A stretch of DNA of 64,000 nucleotides from Luteolibacter sp. LG18 (GCF_036322585.1 NZ_AP024600.1:3472001-3536000), one strand, 5' to 3'. Shown: positions 8,863 through 19,026, counted from the first letter of the stretch. The notes: generated by a model from the letters alone, not told the origin. Made by a program: numbers and translations.

Positions 8863-11800
8863 ATGAACTCCCGTCCGATCCTCCAGCCACGCCGGAATGG
8901 TTTCGCCCTCGTGGCGGTCCTCCTGATGGTGGTGCTGCTTGCCGTGGTCGGCCTCGGCATGCTCTCGCTCTCGACCATTTCGCTGCGCACGTCATCGCGG
9001 GAGAGCGCGATGCGGCAGGCGCGGTCGAACGCGCGGCTGGCCTTGCAGATGGCGGTCGGGCAATTGCAGGAGCTCGCCGGTCCGGACCGGCGGGTGACCG
9101 CGTCCTCGTCGATCCGCGCGGAAGGGGACCTGGGCCAATCCAATCTCACCGGCGTGTGGGAGGGCTGGAAGTGGAACGGGGAAGGGAACGTGCCGGATTG
9201 GAAGCAGGAGAAGGCGAACCGTTTCAAAGGCTGGCTGGTGTCGTCTCCCGATCCCGCAGCTACCCAAGCCGAGGAGTTCGTGAGCACCGCTGCTCCCGGC
9301 GAGACGGTGGACTTGGTGGCAGCCACGGCTGACCAGCGCGCGGTGAAGGTCCCGGTGATGCCGGTGGCGGGCGATCGCACCGGCGAATCCGGCAAGCTGG
9401 CGTGGGCCTCCTTCGATGAATCGCAGAAGACCTCGATCAACGTGCCGCACGAAACGAAGGCCGCGACCTTCGCCAGCCAGTATGACCGCATGGCCTCCGC
9501 GGCCCGGCCCGGCTATGCCGCCGTCACGGCCCGCGATTGGAAGGTGCTGGCCAGCCGCAATACCGACGTCCGCAAGCTGGTGACCACCGGCCAATCCGCC
9601 CTGGTGGGCATTCCGGAAAACAGCCGCGGGTTCCACGACATCACCACCGGCACCCGCGGCCTGGTCGCCAACGTCGCGGACGGCGGATTCGCGGGCGACC
9701 TGTCGCGCTTGTTCGATACCGAGGACCTGCCCTCGGACTTCGCCCGCCGTTTCCTCTACTCCGGCACCGATACGCCGAAGGTCGATCCGCCGGTGCGTTT
9801 CTCAGGGGCGAACCCGATGCCGAGCCCCGATCCGAGCTGGGCGCTGCTGCAATCCTACTACCGCGCCTACACGAAGATCAGCGGAGACACCCAGCCGACC
9901 ATCGCCACCGCGGTCACCGCGCGCCCGGCTGCGGGCACGCCATCGTCCCAGACCCTGCGCCATGCCGCGTTCAATGAGGTCCAGATCGCGCCGGTGATCG
10001 CAAAGGCGCAGTTTGTCTTCAGCATCGGCTTCGGCTACTCGAACGGCCTGCAGGACATGTATGCGAACGGCACGGCCCGCTCGACCCCGGCCGACCAAAA
10101 GGACAAGTACATCACCTGGCTGGTGATCGATCCGGTGATCACGCTGTGGAATCCCTACAATGTCCGGTTGAAGTTCACCGGCGGCCGCGTGGATCTCCAC
10201 CGTATCCCGCTCGGCTTCCGCCTCTACAAGAACGGCACGCTGCTCAACACCGAGCCGACCAGCTTCTCGAACGCCTACACGGTGGAGGACTTCAAGACCC
10301 GCGAGGACCGCTACTACCGCCTCAACATCCTCCCGGAGTCGGGCAAGAAAGAGCTGATCCTCGACCCCGGCGAGCACGTCGTCTTCACCGCCCACAACCA
10401 CGTGAAGCACTACCGCCACGAGTACAACCTCACCGGTCTGACGCTCCGCCCGGGCTTCCATCCGCCCGCCGGAAACGACAGCGATCCGCAGGTCGGCGGC
10501 GTCACCACGATGAACCTGTTCGTCGACGGGAACGGCAAGGCCGATGGCAAGGACTATGGCAAGACCGTGCGCACCGTGGCGGTGAAGGCCGGCGATGAGA
10601 TCCAGGTCGAGGTGATGCCGGTGCGCTCGGATGCGGACGGCCACAGCGAGACGGGCGGGAAGGTGACCACCGGATTCCTGCGCTACTACGCGGGCGGCCC
10701 GAATGTCACGCGCCTCACCGGCGGCATCGAGCTCGACTACGGCTCTCGCGAGAAGGAACTGCTGCCGTCGTTCTCGAAGGACGAGCTGCCGACCATCGTG
10801 GTGAACCCGGCGATCCCCACCAGCGCCGCGGCCGATGATTACCAGGGCATCCTGCCGCCGCCCGCGGTGCGCTTCAAGGAGCCATTCCTGATCGCCACCT
10901 TCCAGGAGAAGACCGAGCGGGATTCGCGCTTCCCGTCGCGCTCGTGGCTCCAGAATGGCGCGGGCAATCTGTATGCCTCCGCGGGCATCGACCAGAAGGA
11001 GGACTTCGAGCACCAGCAGTATGAGTTCCGCTGGGAGGCCATGACCGATTGGCCGCCGAACAGCCCGACGATCGAGATCAGCAACGATGGCAACCGCGGC
11101 TACGGCGGCTCCGGGGTCTATGCCCAGACCGGCACCGAGTTCGCCACCTTCTCGAGCCTGCCGCTGGCCCCGGCGCACTCGCTGGTCCAGCTCCGCCACG
11201 CGCCGCTCAATGTCGGTGGCCAGCTTCCGCTCACCGACCAGATCGTCGGCAACTCGTTCCTGCCGCCGCTGCTCGGCGAGAACCAGGTGACCGCGGATGC
11301 ATCCGGCCGCACCTACCTCGACCACTCGTATCTCGCGAACAACGCGCTGTTCGATTCGTGGTTCTTCTCCTCCGCGGCGGACCATCCCGCGCTGGCCGGT
11401 GAAAGCGCGCGCTCCGTGAGGTCGCTGCTCTACGGTTTCTTCACCCGCGACCAGCCGCTGCCGAATACCCGCTTCCAGCCATGGACCGGCGGCGAGAAGG
11501 CCGACCAGCTCGCCACCCGCCTGGCCCAGCCGGAGTCTTACAAGGAGGTCGCCGCGCACCTGCTGATCGATGCGCCGTTCAACGTGAACTCCACCCGCGT
11601 CGCGGCATGGCAGGCATTGCTCGCCTCGAATTTCGGCGCGGCCGCACCGGTGTCGGAGGAGGGCACGCTGAAGCTCCACCCCGGCGATGGCCTGCCGGTC
11701 CTCCGCCATTCCCATGCCACCGCCGGCGATGCCGGGTCCGGGGCGGGTGCGGTCGCCGCGGATCACGCGAAGTGGAATGGCTACCGCCGTCTCGATGAAA

Positions 11801-12291
11801 AACAGATCGCCCGCCTCGCCGAGGAGATCGTGGCGGAGGTGAAGCAGCGCGGCCCGTTCCAATCCGTCGCCGAGTTCGTTAACCGCCGCCCGGGCAGCGG
11901 AGAACTCGCCCGCAACGGCGCTCTGGAGGCCGCCATCGCCCGCTCCGGCATCAACCAGACGGTGCTCGATACCGCCCACGTGCTGCCAGGTTCGCCCGAT
12001 GCGAACACGGCGGATGGCGCGCCCGGAATCATCAACCAGGCCGACCTGCTCACGCCCCTCGCGCCGCAGCTCGTCGCCCGCGGCGATACCTTCCGCATCC
12101 GCACCTATGGCGAGGCGGTGAGCGGCGGGGTGAAGGCCCGAGCCTGGCTGGAGGCCACCGTCCAGCGCGTGCCCGAGTTCGTCGATCCCTCGGAGGCTCC
12201 CACCGCCACCGCCCCTTCTCCCGTGAACCAGACCTTCGGTCGCCGTTTCGAACCCGTGTCCCTCCGCTGGCTGAAGCCGGAGGAACTCTAA
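8863..12291 (+). CDS. Verru_Chthon cassette protein A-like pseudopilin-type protein
   Basis: This 1,142-residue protein starts with a prepilin/PilX-like N-terminus: a short basic segment, then GFALVAVLLMVVLLAVVGLG as a hydrophobic helix, then a Ser/Arg/Ala-rich amphipathic helix (RQARSNARLALQMAVGQLQE). A very large mixed alpha/beta domain follows, with no known catalytic motif. Length and N-terminus match the family known as Verru_Chthon cassette protein A, so far described mainly in Verrucomicrobia, whose function is unknown. In the described cassettes it sits beside three small prepilin-like proteins (B, C, D). None of these is present here; the flanks are a LamG protein, a small exported protein and a sulfatase. 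A membrane-tethered, type II secretion/pilus-like scaffold is plausible but unproven. Confidence 0.8.
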   Translation: MNSRPILQPRRNGFALVAVLLMVVLLAVVGLGMLSLSTISLRTSSRESAMRQARSNARLALQMAVGQLQELAGPDRRVTASSSIRAEGDLGQSNLTGVWEGWKWNGEGNVPDWKQEKANRFKGWLVSSPDPAATQAEEFVSTAAPGETVDLVAATADQRAVKVPVMPVAGDRTGESGKLAWASFDESQKTSINVPHETKAATFASQYDRMASAARPGYAAVTARDWKVLASRNTDVRKLVTTGQSALVGIPENSRGFHDITTGTRGLVANVADGGFAGDLSRLFDTEDLPSDFARRFLYSGTDTPKVDPPVRFSGANPMPSPDPSWALLQSYYRAYTKISGDTQPTIATAVTARPAAGTPSSQTLRHAAFNEVQIAPVIAKAQFVFSIGFGYSNGLQDMYANGTARSTPADQKDKYITWLVIDPVITLWNPYNVRLKFTGGRVDLHRIPLGFRLYKNGTLLNTEPTSFSNAYTVEDFKTREDRYYRLNILPESGKKELILDPGEHVVFTAHNHVKHYRHEYNLTGLTLRPGFHPPAGNDSDPQVGGVTTMNLFVDGNGKADGKDYGKTVRTVAVKAGDEIQVEVMPVRSDADGHSETGGKVTTGFLRYYAGGPNVTRLTGGIELDYGSREKELLPSFSKDELPTIVVNPAIPTSAAADDYQGILPPPAVRFKEPFLIATFQEKTERDSRFPSRSWLQNGAGNLYASAGIDQKEDFEHQQYEFRWEAMTDWPPNSPTIEISNDGNRGYGGSGVYAQTGTEFATFSSLPLAPAHSLVQLRHAPLNVGGQLPLTDQIVGNSFLPPLLGENQVTADASGRTYLDHSYLANNALFDSWFFSSAADHPALAGESARSVRSLLYGFFTRDQPLPNTRFQPWTGGEKADQLATRLAQPESYKEVAAHLLIDAPFNVNSTRVAAWQALLASNFGAAAPVSEEGTLKLHPGDGLPVLRHSHATAGDAGSGAGAVAADHAKWNGYRRLDEKQIARLAEEIVAEVKQRGPFQSVAEFVNRRPGSGELARNGALEAAIARSGINQTVLDTAHVLPGSPDANTADGAPGIINQADLLTPLAPQLVARGDTFRIRTYGEAVSGGVKARAWLEATVQRVPEFVDPSEAPTATAPSPVNQTFGRRFEPVSLRWLKPEEL

Positions 12292-12309
12292 CACCCGCAT
12301 CCCGATCCC

Positions 12310-13011
12310 ATGAAAGCATCCGTTGCCATCGCCGCGCTCGCGCCGCTCGTTGCCCTCGTCTCGCCGCTCCACGCGGCCCCGGAAGTCCGCACCGTCGAGG
12401 CATCGTTCTACTGCTTCCAGTATGCACCGGGTGCGGAAACGCTGGAGATCGTCAGCAGCGACCACCAGCAGCCGGTGCGCCTCTCCACCGCGAACATCTC
12501 GAAGCCCGTGATGCTTCAGGTGAGTGGCGACGAAGCCGTGATCCAGCGCCGGGTGGGGGACCAGCTCGTCCCCGCCGCGCGGGTGAAGGTTGCCGCGGAC
12601 ATCGCGAAGGCGCTCGTGGTGCTGGTGCCCGCCGCCTCCGGCAGCACCGAATCCTACCGCGCCCGCGCGATCGATTACAGCCAGGACCGATTCCCGCTCG
12701 GCACCTACCAGCTCCTGAACATCTCCGGCACGCCGGTGCGCGGCGCGATCGGGCCCAGCTACGCCGAGGTGAAACCCGGCGCCATCGGTGGCATCGCGCT
12801 GCAGGGTGAGAATGGCACCGTGCAGGGCGTGCGCTTCGAGTTTCTCGAAACCGGGAAATGGAGCCGCCTCACCGAGACCCGTTGCGCCGTGCGCCGCGAC
12901 CGCCGCTGGCTGGTCTGCGTCTATCAGGATCCGTCCACGCAGCGCATGAACATGCGCAGCATCCCGGACCGGTCGTTCGCCCCGAACACCGCCGTTGCTC
13001 TGTCTGAATAA
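12310..13011 (+). CDS. Small exported protein of unknown function
   Basis: This 233-residue protein has a clear signal peptide (MKASVAIAALAPLVALVSPLHA, cleavage near residue 22). The mature part is predicted beta-rich, with no catalytic motif or known domain recognised. It starts 18 bp after the cassette A-like gene and ends 19 bp before the sulfatase, so it is almost certainly co-transcribed with both. That placement suggests a periplasmic partner of the pseudopilin-like protein. Confidence 0.8.
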   Translation: MKASVAIAALAPLVALVSPLHAAPEVRTVEASFYCFQYAPGAETLEIVSSDHQQPVRLSTANISKPVMLQVSGDEAVIQRRVGDQLVPAARVKVAADIAKALVVLVPAASGSTESYRARAIDYSQDRFPLGTYQLLNISGTPVRGAIGPSYAEVKPGAIGGIALQGENGTVQGVRFEFLETGKWSRLTETRCAVRRDRRWLVCVYQDPSTQRMNMRSIPDRSFAPNTAVALSE

Positions 13012-13030
13012 TCTACCAACCAATCGACCT

Positions 13031-14905
13031 ATGAAAACAACCCGTCTGTTTGCCGCCTTCCTCGCGGCCGGTACCTTGTCCGCCCATGCCGAGCGGAAGC
13101 CGAACATCCTCCTCATCGTGGCCGATGACCTCGGCTACGGCGAGCTTGGGACCCAAGGCTACACCAAGGACATCCCGACACCGAACATCGACAGCCTGGC
13201 CGCGAATGGCACGCGCTTCAGCAACGGCTACGTCAGCGGTCCGTATTGCAGCCCCACCCGCGCGGCCCTGCTCACCGGCCGCTACCAGCAGCGCTTCGGC
13301 CATGAGTTCAATCCCGGGCCACCTGCCGAGGCGAATGCCGCCGTCGGCCTGGACGTGAACGAGAAGACCATCGGCGACCGCCTGAAGGCCGCGGGCTACG
13401 CCACCGGCTGGTTCGGCAAGTCCCACCTCGGCACCGCGCCGCAGTTCCACCCGCAGAAGCGCGGCTTCGATGAGTTCTACGGCTTCCTCGGCGGGGCGCA
13501 CAGCTACGTCAACGCGGGCAACGGCGTGAATGGCATCTTCCACGGCACCGAGCCGGTGAGCGATCCCGGTTACCTCACGGAGGCCTTCGCTCGCGAGGCC
13601 GCGTCCTTCATCGAGAAGAAGAAGGACGATCCGTGGTTCGTCTACCTGCCCTTCAACGCCGTCCACGCGCCGCTGGAGACGCTGGAGAAGTACGACAAGA
13701 AGTTCACCGCCATCGAGGATCCGAAGCGCCGGAAATTCGCCGCCTTGCTGGCCGGTCTCGACGACTCCGTCGGCACCGTGCTCAACAAGGTCCGCGACTT
13801 GAAGCTGGAGAACGACACGCTCGTCTATTTCATCAGCGACAACGGCGGTCCGACGCCCTCCACGACCTCCGGCAACGGACCGCTGAAGGGTTACAAGGCG
13901 CAGACCTCCGAAGGCGGCATCCGCGTGCCGTTCATCGTGCAGTGGAAGGGCAAGGTGGCCGCGGGCAAGACCGACGACCGTCCGGTGATCCAGCTCGACT
14001 TCCTGCCGACCTCGCTCGCCGCCGCCGGTGTGCCCGTCGATCCGGCGTGGAAGCTCGATGGCGTGAACCTGCTGCCCTACCTGAAGGACGGCAACACCGC
14101 CCAACCGCACGAGGCGCTCTACTGGCGATTCGGCCAGCAGATCGCGATCCGCAAGGGCGATTGGAAGCTGGTGAAGTCCGCCGGGGATGGTGGTGTGGCC
14201 GGTGCCGGCACTGCCTCCACCGAAGGTGCCCACCTTTACAACCTGGCGAAGGACATCGGCGAGAAGAACGATCTCGCCGCTCAGGAGCCGGAGAAGGTGA
14301 AGGAGCTGGCCGCGCAGTGGAACACCTGGAACACGTCGCTGGTCGCGCCGAAGTGGACCCCCGGTGGTCCGCGCCGCGCCGCCCGCCTCACCACCGCCAA
14401 GGCGGAGGAGAAGGACGATGACAACGCGCCCGAGCCCGCGGCCTCCGCGGCCGGTCCGTGGAAGTCCGGCGACTCGTTGACCGGTGCCCAGTCGCCCGAC
14501 CTCACCGGCAAGCCCTTCGCCATCACCGCCGAGCTCGATGGCAAGGATCAGCCGCAGGGCGTGATCGTGGCCCAGGGCGGCAATGCCCAGGGCTACGCGC
14601 TGCACGTGAAGGACGGGAAGCTCGCGCTCTCCCTCCGCCGCGGCCGTGAGTTGACCTCGGTGGTGGCTACCGAGCCGCTGGCCGCCGGTGCCCACAAGGT
14701 GGAGGCCGTGGTGGCCGCGGATGGCGGGGCGACGCTCAAGGTCGATGGCAAGTCCGTCGGCCAGGGCAAGCTCGCCGGTTTGCTGGCCCGCAAGCCCGGC
14801 GAGGGGCTCACCGTCGGCAATGACGGCGAGGCCGCGGTGGGCGAATACACCGCGCCGCACGCCTACAACGGCAAGGTCGCCAACGTCACCGTGAGCGCCC
14901 GCTGA
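13031..14905 (+). CDS. Secreted type I sulfatase with a C-terminal LamG-like domain
   Basis: This 624-residue protein has a signal peptide (cleavage after AHA, about residue 20) and then a type I sulfatase fold. The metal-site Asp pair is in IVADDLGYG, and the activation motif CSPTR has its Cys at residue 73, normally converted to formylglycine by an anaerobic or FGE-type enzyme not seen here. Residues about 485-624, after an acidic linker, form an extra domain resembling a LamG/concanavalin sandwich, possibly for binding sulfated polysaccharide. The ATG at 13031 was chosen over an in-frame upstream codon because it begins the signal peptide directly. It is the last gene of the operon from 5376 and is followed by a strong hairpin. 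The exact substrate cannot be read from sequence. Confidence 0.93.
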   Translation: MKTTRLFAAFLAAGTLSAHAERKPNILLIVADDLGYGELGTQGYTKDIPTPNIDSLAANGTRFSNGYVSGPYCSPTRAALLTGRYQQRFGHEFNPGPPAEANAAVGLDVNEKTIGDRLKAAGYATGWFGKSHLGTAPQFHPQKRGFDEFYGFLGGAHSYVNAGNGVNGIFHGTEPVSDPGYLTEAFAREAASFIEKKKDDPWFVYLPFNAVHAPLETLEKYDKKFTAIEDPKRRKFAALLAGLDDSVGTVLNKVRDLKLENDTLVYFISDNGGPTPSTTSGNGPLKGYKAQTSEGGIRVPFIVQWKGKVAAGKTDDRPVIQLDFLPTSLAAAGVPVDPAWKLDGVNLLPYLKDGNTAQPHEALYWRFGQQIAIRKGDWKLVKSAGDGGVAGAGTASTEGAHLYNLAKDIGEKNDLAAQEPEKVKELAAQWNTWNTSLVAPKWTPGGPRRAARLTTAKAEEKDDDNAPEPAASAAGPWKSGDSLTGAQSPDLTGKPFAITAELDGKDQPQGVIVAQGGNAQGYALHVKDGKLALSLRRGRELTSVVATEPLAAGAHKVEAVVAADGGATLKVDGKSVGQGKLAGLLARKPGEGLTVGNDGEAAVGEYTAPHAYNGKVANVTVSAR

Positions 14906-14924
14906 TCCATTTGGCGGAAAAAAT

Positions 14925-14961
14925 GGGCGGAGCCGGGTTCGTGGTGATCCCGGCTCCGCCC
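14925..14961 (+). terminator. Terminator-like hairpin after the sulfatase gene
   Basis: A perfect 13-bp stem (GGGCGGAGCCGGG with CCCGGCTCCGCCC) and an 11-nt loop lie 19 bases after the sulfatase stop. The following sequence has only a short CCTTTTCTCTT tract. It separates the 5376-14905 operon from the next gene. Confidence 0.8.
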
Positions 14962-15004
14962 GACCTCCGCCCTTTTCTCTTCGATCCCCGATTTCATTCC
15001 GCCC

Positions 15005-17596
15005 ATGTGGTTCCGTTTCCTTCCATCCTTCGCGCTGCTCACGTCCTCGCTGTCCGCGTCGGCTCCCGATCCGGCGGAGCTCGAGTTCTTCGAGAAGAAG
15101 ATCCGTCCGATCCTTTCGGAAAGCTGCTATGGCTGCCACGCGGCGGACACCAAGGCCGCGGGCGATCTGCGCGTGGATGATCTCAATGGCCTGTTGACCG
15201 GCGGCAAGACCGGCCCGGCGATCGTGCCCGGTGATCCGGAGAAGAGCCTGCTGGTGCAGCGCCTCGTCCATCCCCAGGAGCGCCTGCGGATGCCGCGCGA
15301 GAGCGATCCGCTCAGCGCCGACAAGATCGAGGATCTCAAGATCTGGATCGCGAAGGGCGCGGCCTGGCCGCCTGAAAAGATCCCCGCCAGCATCGGCCGG
15401 GTCACCGAGAAATACGAGGGATTGAAGAAGAGCCACTGGTCCTGGCAGCCGCTCGCGCATCCGCAGGTGCCGTCTCCGAAGCGTGCCGATTGGGCGAAGG
15501 GGGATGTCGACCGCTTCGTGCTCGCGAAGCTGGAGTCCGAAAACCTGCCGCCGGTCGCGGACGCCGATCCCGTCACCCTGATCCGCCGCCTGACCTTCGA
15601 CCTCACCGGCCTGCCGCCGTCGCCGGAAACCATCGCCGCGTTCCAGTCCGATTCTTCTCCCGCCGCCTACGAGAAGGAGGTGGACCGCCTGCTGGCCTCG
15701 TCCGCGTTCGGGGAACGCTGGGGCCGCCATTGGCTCGATGTCGCCCGCTACGGCGAATCGACCGGACCCTCGCGGAACATCCCGTATCCGCACGCGTGGA
15801 AGTACCGCGACTACGTGTTGGACGCGGTGAACCGCGATGTGCCGTTCGATCGCTTCATCCAGGAGCAGGTCGCCGGTGACCTGCTGCCCGCGTCCGGAGA
15901 CGCCGAGAAGGACCGCTTGCTGACCGCCACCGGTTTCCTCGCGCTCGGCGTGAAGGACGTGAACCAGCGGTTCAAGGTCCGCTTCCAGATGGACAATGTC
16001 GACGAGAAGATCGACACCGTCAGCCGCTCGGTGCTCGCGCTCACCGTGAGCTGCGCCCGCTGCCACGACCACAAGTTCGATCCCATCCCGACCACCGATT
16101 ACTACTCGCTCGCCGGCATCTTCACCAGCACCGACGATGGCGCGGGCGTGCGCAACAAGATGGGCGGCGGGGGATTGGATTACTATGACCCTAAGAATTT
16201 GGTCCGCCTTTCGACCAACACCCCGCCACCGCCCGCCGACCAGGTCGCCGAGTTGGAGGCCAAGGTGGAGGCCGCGAAGAAGGAGTGGGACGAGATCCGC
16301 GGCACGCCCGAGGGGCTGAAGCGCGGCCCGAACGGCCAGCCCGCCCAGCGTGCCTTCCGCGTGAAATACGAGCGCCTGCAGGGCGACTTGCTGGCTCTCA
16401 CCGATCCCGCCGCGCGCGGCGAGGCGGTCCACGGTGTCCGCGAGGCCTCGGTGATCGCGGATACCCAGGTGCGCATCCGCGGCGAGGCCGAGCGCCTCGG
16501 CCCGGCGGTGCCGCGCGGGTTCCTCACCACCTTCGAGGTGCCCGGCGCCTCCGCCATCGATCCTGCCCACAGCGGCCGCCTCGAGCTCGCGAACTGGCTC
16601 ACCAGCCCCGCCAATCCGCTCACGCCGCGGGTGCTGGTGAACCGCGCCTGGCTCCACCTCTTCGGCCGCGGCCTCGTGGTCACGGCGGACAATTTCGGCG
16701 TCACCGGCGACACGCCCTCGCATCCCGAGTTGCTCGATTACCTCGCGAACCGCTTCGTCGCCGAAGGCTGGTCGTTGAAGAAACTGGTCCGTGAACTGGT
16801 GCTCAGCCACGCCTATCAGCTCGGTTCGGATGCCCCGGAAGACCATCGCCTGAAGGACCCGGGAAACCGTTTCGTGTGGCGTCACTCGCCGCGGCGGATG
16901 GATACCGAGGAGATCCGGGATGCGATCCTCGCTTCAAGTGGTCGTCTCCAGCAGACGCCGTCCGAAGCGCCCGCGGTGAAGAAGCTCCGCATGGTGGAGC
17001 TGCGCGACAACGGCGCGGAGGCGAAGGGTGTCTATGATCAGGCCGACCGCTCGCTGGCCCGCAGCGTTTACCTGCCCCTGCTCCGCGGCTTGGTGCCGAA
17101 GTCGCTGGAGGCCTTCGATCCGGTCTCGCAGACGCTCGTCACCGGCCAGCGCGAGGCGACCACCGTGCCGACCCAGGCGCTGTTCTTCCTGAATTCCCCG
17201 TTCGTCCGCGAGCAGGCGCTGGCCTTCGCCCGCAAGCTGAACGAGGGGCCGCTGTCCTCGGCGGAGTCGAAGATCGGCGAGCTCTACCTGCATATCCTCG
17301 GCCGACCGGCCACGGCCACCGAGATCGCCCGCGCCAACGGGTTCCTCGCGGACTACGCCGCCGGTTGGCAACCGGGCGGGATCGAGGAAGGCCCGAAGCC
17401 CGAGATGCTCGCGGCCAATACCACCACCGACGGCAACAACACCGGGGCCGACCAGACCGTGAATCCCGATGACATGCCGCGCAATGACCTGACCGCCATC
17501 CAGAAGACCGTGGCCGCCTCCGATGGCACCACCGCCTCGTGGCTGGCCCTCGTCCAGGCGCTCTACGCATCCGCCGAGTTCCGCTTCATCCGCTAA
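15005..17596 (+). CDS. Planctomycete-type cytochrome c / DUF1549 / DUF1553 protein
   Basis: This 863-residue protein has a signal peptide (about 1-20), then a PSCyt1 cytochrome c-like domain with haem motif CYGCH at 41-45. A DUF1549 (PSCyt2) domain (about 165-370) contains the family hallmark CARCHDHKFDP near residue 350, and a DUF1553 (PSD1) domain fills about 520-800. These proteins are abundant in Planctomycetes and Verrucomicrobia. They typically pair with DUF1501 proteins and are often near sulfatases; their biochemical role is unsettled, with a redox or polysaccharide-related function suggested. The DUF1501 gene follows after 21 bp, so the two form one transcription unit. Confidence 0.93.
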   Translation: MWFRFLPSFALLTSSLSASAPDPAELEFFEKKIRPILSESCYGCHAADTKAAGDLRVDDLNGLLTGGKTGPAIVPGDPEKSLLVQRLVHPQERLRMPRESDPLSADKIEDLKIWIAKGAAWPPEKIPASIGRVTEKYEGLKKSHWSWQPLAHPQVPSPKRADWAKGDVDRFVLAKLESENLPPVADADPVTLIRRLTFDLTGLPPSPETIAAFQSDSSPAAYEKEVDRLLASSAFGERWGRHWLDVARYGESTGPSRNIPYPHAWKYRDYVLDAVNRDVPFDRFIQEQVAGDLLPASGDAEKDRLLTATGFLALGVKDVNQRFKVRFQMDNVDEKIDTVSRSVLALTVSCARCHDHKFDPIPTTDYYSLAGIFTSTDDGAGVRNKMGGGGLDYYDPKNLVRLSTNTPPPPADQVAELEAKVEAAKKEWDEIRGTPEGLKRGPNGQPAQRAFRVKYERLQGDLLALTDPAARGEAVHGVREASVIADTQVRIRGEAERLGPAVPRGFLTTFEVPGASAIDPAHSGRLELANWLTSPANPLTPRVLVNRAWLHLFGRGLVVTADNFGVTGDTPSHPELLDYLANRFVAEGWSLKKLVRELVLSHAYQLGSDAPEDHRLKDPGNRFVWRHSPRRMDTEEIRDAILASSGRLQQTPSEAPAVKKLRMVELRDNGAEAKGVYDQADRSLARSVYLPLLRGLVPKSLEAFDPVSQTLVTGQREATTVPTQALFFLNSPFVREQALAFARKLNEGPLSSAESKIGELYLHILGRPATATEIARANGFLADYAAGWQPGGIEEGPKPEMLAANTTTDGNNTGADQTVNPDDMPRNDLTAIQKTVAASDGTTASWLALVQALYASAEFRFIR

Positions 17597-17617
17597 ACCC
17601 ACCCACTCATCATCCCT

Positions 17618-18982
17618 ATGTCCGATCCTTCCTTCCTGCGGCCGTCGCGGCGCTCCATCCTCAAGTCCGCCGGTGCCGGCTTCGGCTACCTCGCGCTCGC
17701 CGGGCTGCTCGGCAAGCCCGCGTTCGCGGACTCCGCCGTCAATCCGCTGGTGCCGAAGATCCCGCGCTTCAAGGCCCGCGCGAAACGCATCATCTTCATC
17801 TTCATGGAGGGCGCGATGTCCGGCATCGACACCTTCGAATACAAGCCCGAGGTCCAGAAGAACGACGGCAAGACCGGGCCCGGCGGCGGTCGTGTCACCG
17901 CCTCGAAGTTCGCCTTCAAGCAATACGGAGAAAGCGGCTCGTGGTTCTCCGAACTGCTGCCGAACATCGCCACCCACGCCGACAAGTTCTGCTGGCTGCG
18001 CGGCCTCCACACCGACACCCCCGCGCACCCGCAGGCCGTCGTCCAGCTCCACACCGGCAGCGCGAACGCCGCGCTCACCCGGCCCAGCATGGGCGCGTGG
18101 CTGCTCTACGGACTCGGCACGGACAACCAGGACCTGCCCGGCTACATCACCATCAATCCCTCGCCGAACTTCGGCGGCGCGGTGAACTACGGCAGCGCCT
18201 TCTTGCCCGCTCACTTCCAAGGCACCCGCATCACCGACCAAGGTTTCCTCGCGAACCTGAAGGCCTCGTCGCAGGCCACGCAGCAGCGCCGCCAGCTCGA
18301 CCTGCTGCAATCGATGAACCGCGATCTCGGCGCACGGCCGGGCGCGCCCGATCCGGTGGATGGCATCATCGCGTCCTACGAGCTGGGTTTCCGCATGCAG
18401 GACAAGGTGCCCGCGCTGCTCGACATCTCGAAGGAACCGCAGCACGTCCGCGAGGCCTACGGTGTGAAGGACGGCCCGGCCGGGGCCTTCGCCCGCCAGT
18501 GCCTCATGGCCCGCCGTCTCACCGAGGCCGGTGTGCGCTTCGTCGAGATCTGCCAGCCGGGATGGGACCACCACAACAACCTGCACAAGGGGCTCATCGA
18601 ACGTTGCGGCAATGTCGACCAGGCCACCGCCGCGCTGCTCACCGATCTCGACCAGCGCGGGCTGCTGGAGGACACGCTGGTGCTCTTCGGTTCCGAGTTC
18701 GGCCGCCAGCCGACCGCGCAGGGCAACGACGGACGCGACCACAACATCACCGGCTACTCGATGTTCCTCGCCGGCGGCGGCGTGAAGGCGGGCTACACCC
18801 ATGGCGCGACCGACGAGTTCGGTGTGAGGGCGGTGGAAGGCCGCATGCACACCAATGACCTCCACGCCACGTTGCTCGCGCTGATGGGCCTCGATCACGA
18901 GGAGCTGACGTATCCGTACGGCGGTCGCGATTTCCGCCTCACCGATGTGGCGGGCAAGGTGGCCACCGATATTTTCGCCTGA
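17618..18982 (+). CDS. DUF1501 protein with Tat signal
   Basis: This 454-residue protein belongs to DUF1501, a family related to the alkaline phosphatase/sulfatase superfamily and of unknown activity. The N-terminus has a twin-arginine export motif (SRRSILKSAGAGFG) and cleavage near PAFA, so it is expected to be exported folded. A family-typical core is visible around FMEGAMSGIDTFEYKP, with later HPQA, GWDHH and DHN segments that may bind metal. It is translated 21 bp after the cytochrome c/DUF1549/DUF1553 gene, its usual genomic partner. Confidence 0.93.
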   Translation: MSDPSFLRPSRRSILKSAGAGFGYLALAGLLGKPAFADSAVNPLVPKIPRFKARAKRIIFIFMEGAMSGIDTFEYKPEVQKNDGKTGPGGGRVTASKFAFKQYGESGSWFSELLPNIATHADKFCWLRGLHTDTPAHPQAVVQLHTGSANAALTRPSMGAWLLYGLGTDNQDLPGYITINPSPNFGGAVNYGSAFLPAHFQGTRITDQGFLANLKASSQATQQRRQLDLLQSMNRDLGARPGAPDPVDGIIASYELGFRMQDKVPALLDISKEPQHVREAYGVKDGPAGAFARQCLMARRLTEAGVRFVEICQPGWDHHNNLHKGLIERCGNVDQATAALLTDLDQRGLLEDTLVLFGSEFGRQPTAQGNDGRDHNITGYSMFLAGGGVKAGYTHGATDEFGVRAVEGRMHTNDLHATLLALMGLDHEELTYPYGGRDFRLTDVAGKVATDIFA

Positions 18983-19026
18983 CGCCCGGCGTGCAGGCTA
19001 TCCGATTTCCCGGGTAAAGCGACAGA

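Noticed and set aside
5352..9491. Very long minus-strand open frame (over 1,300 codons)
   Set aside because: It is an Arg/Gly/His-rich shadow of plus-strand genes in GC-rich DNA, with no domain. Similar shadows at 13013-16885, 9802-13116 and 35293-38019 were dropped for the same reason.
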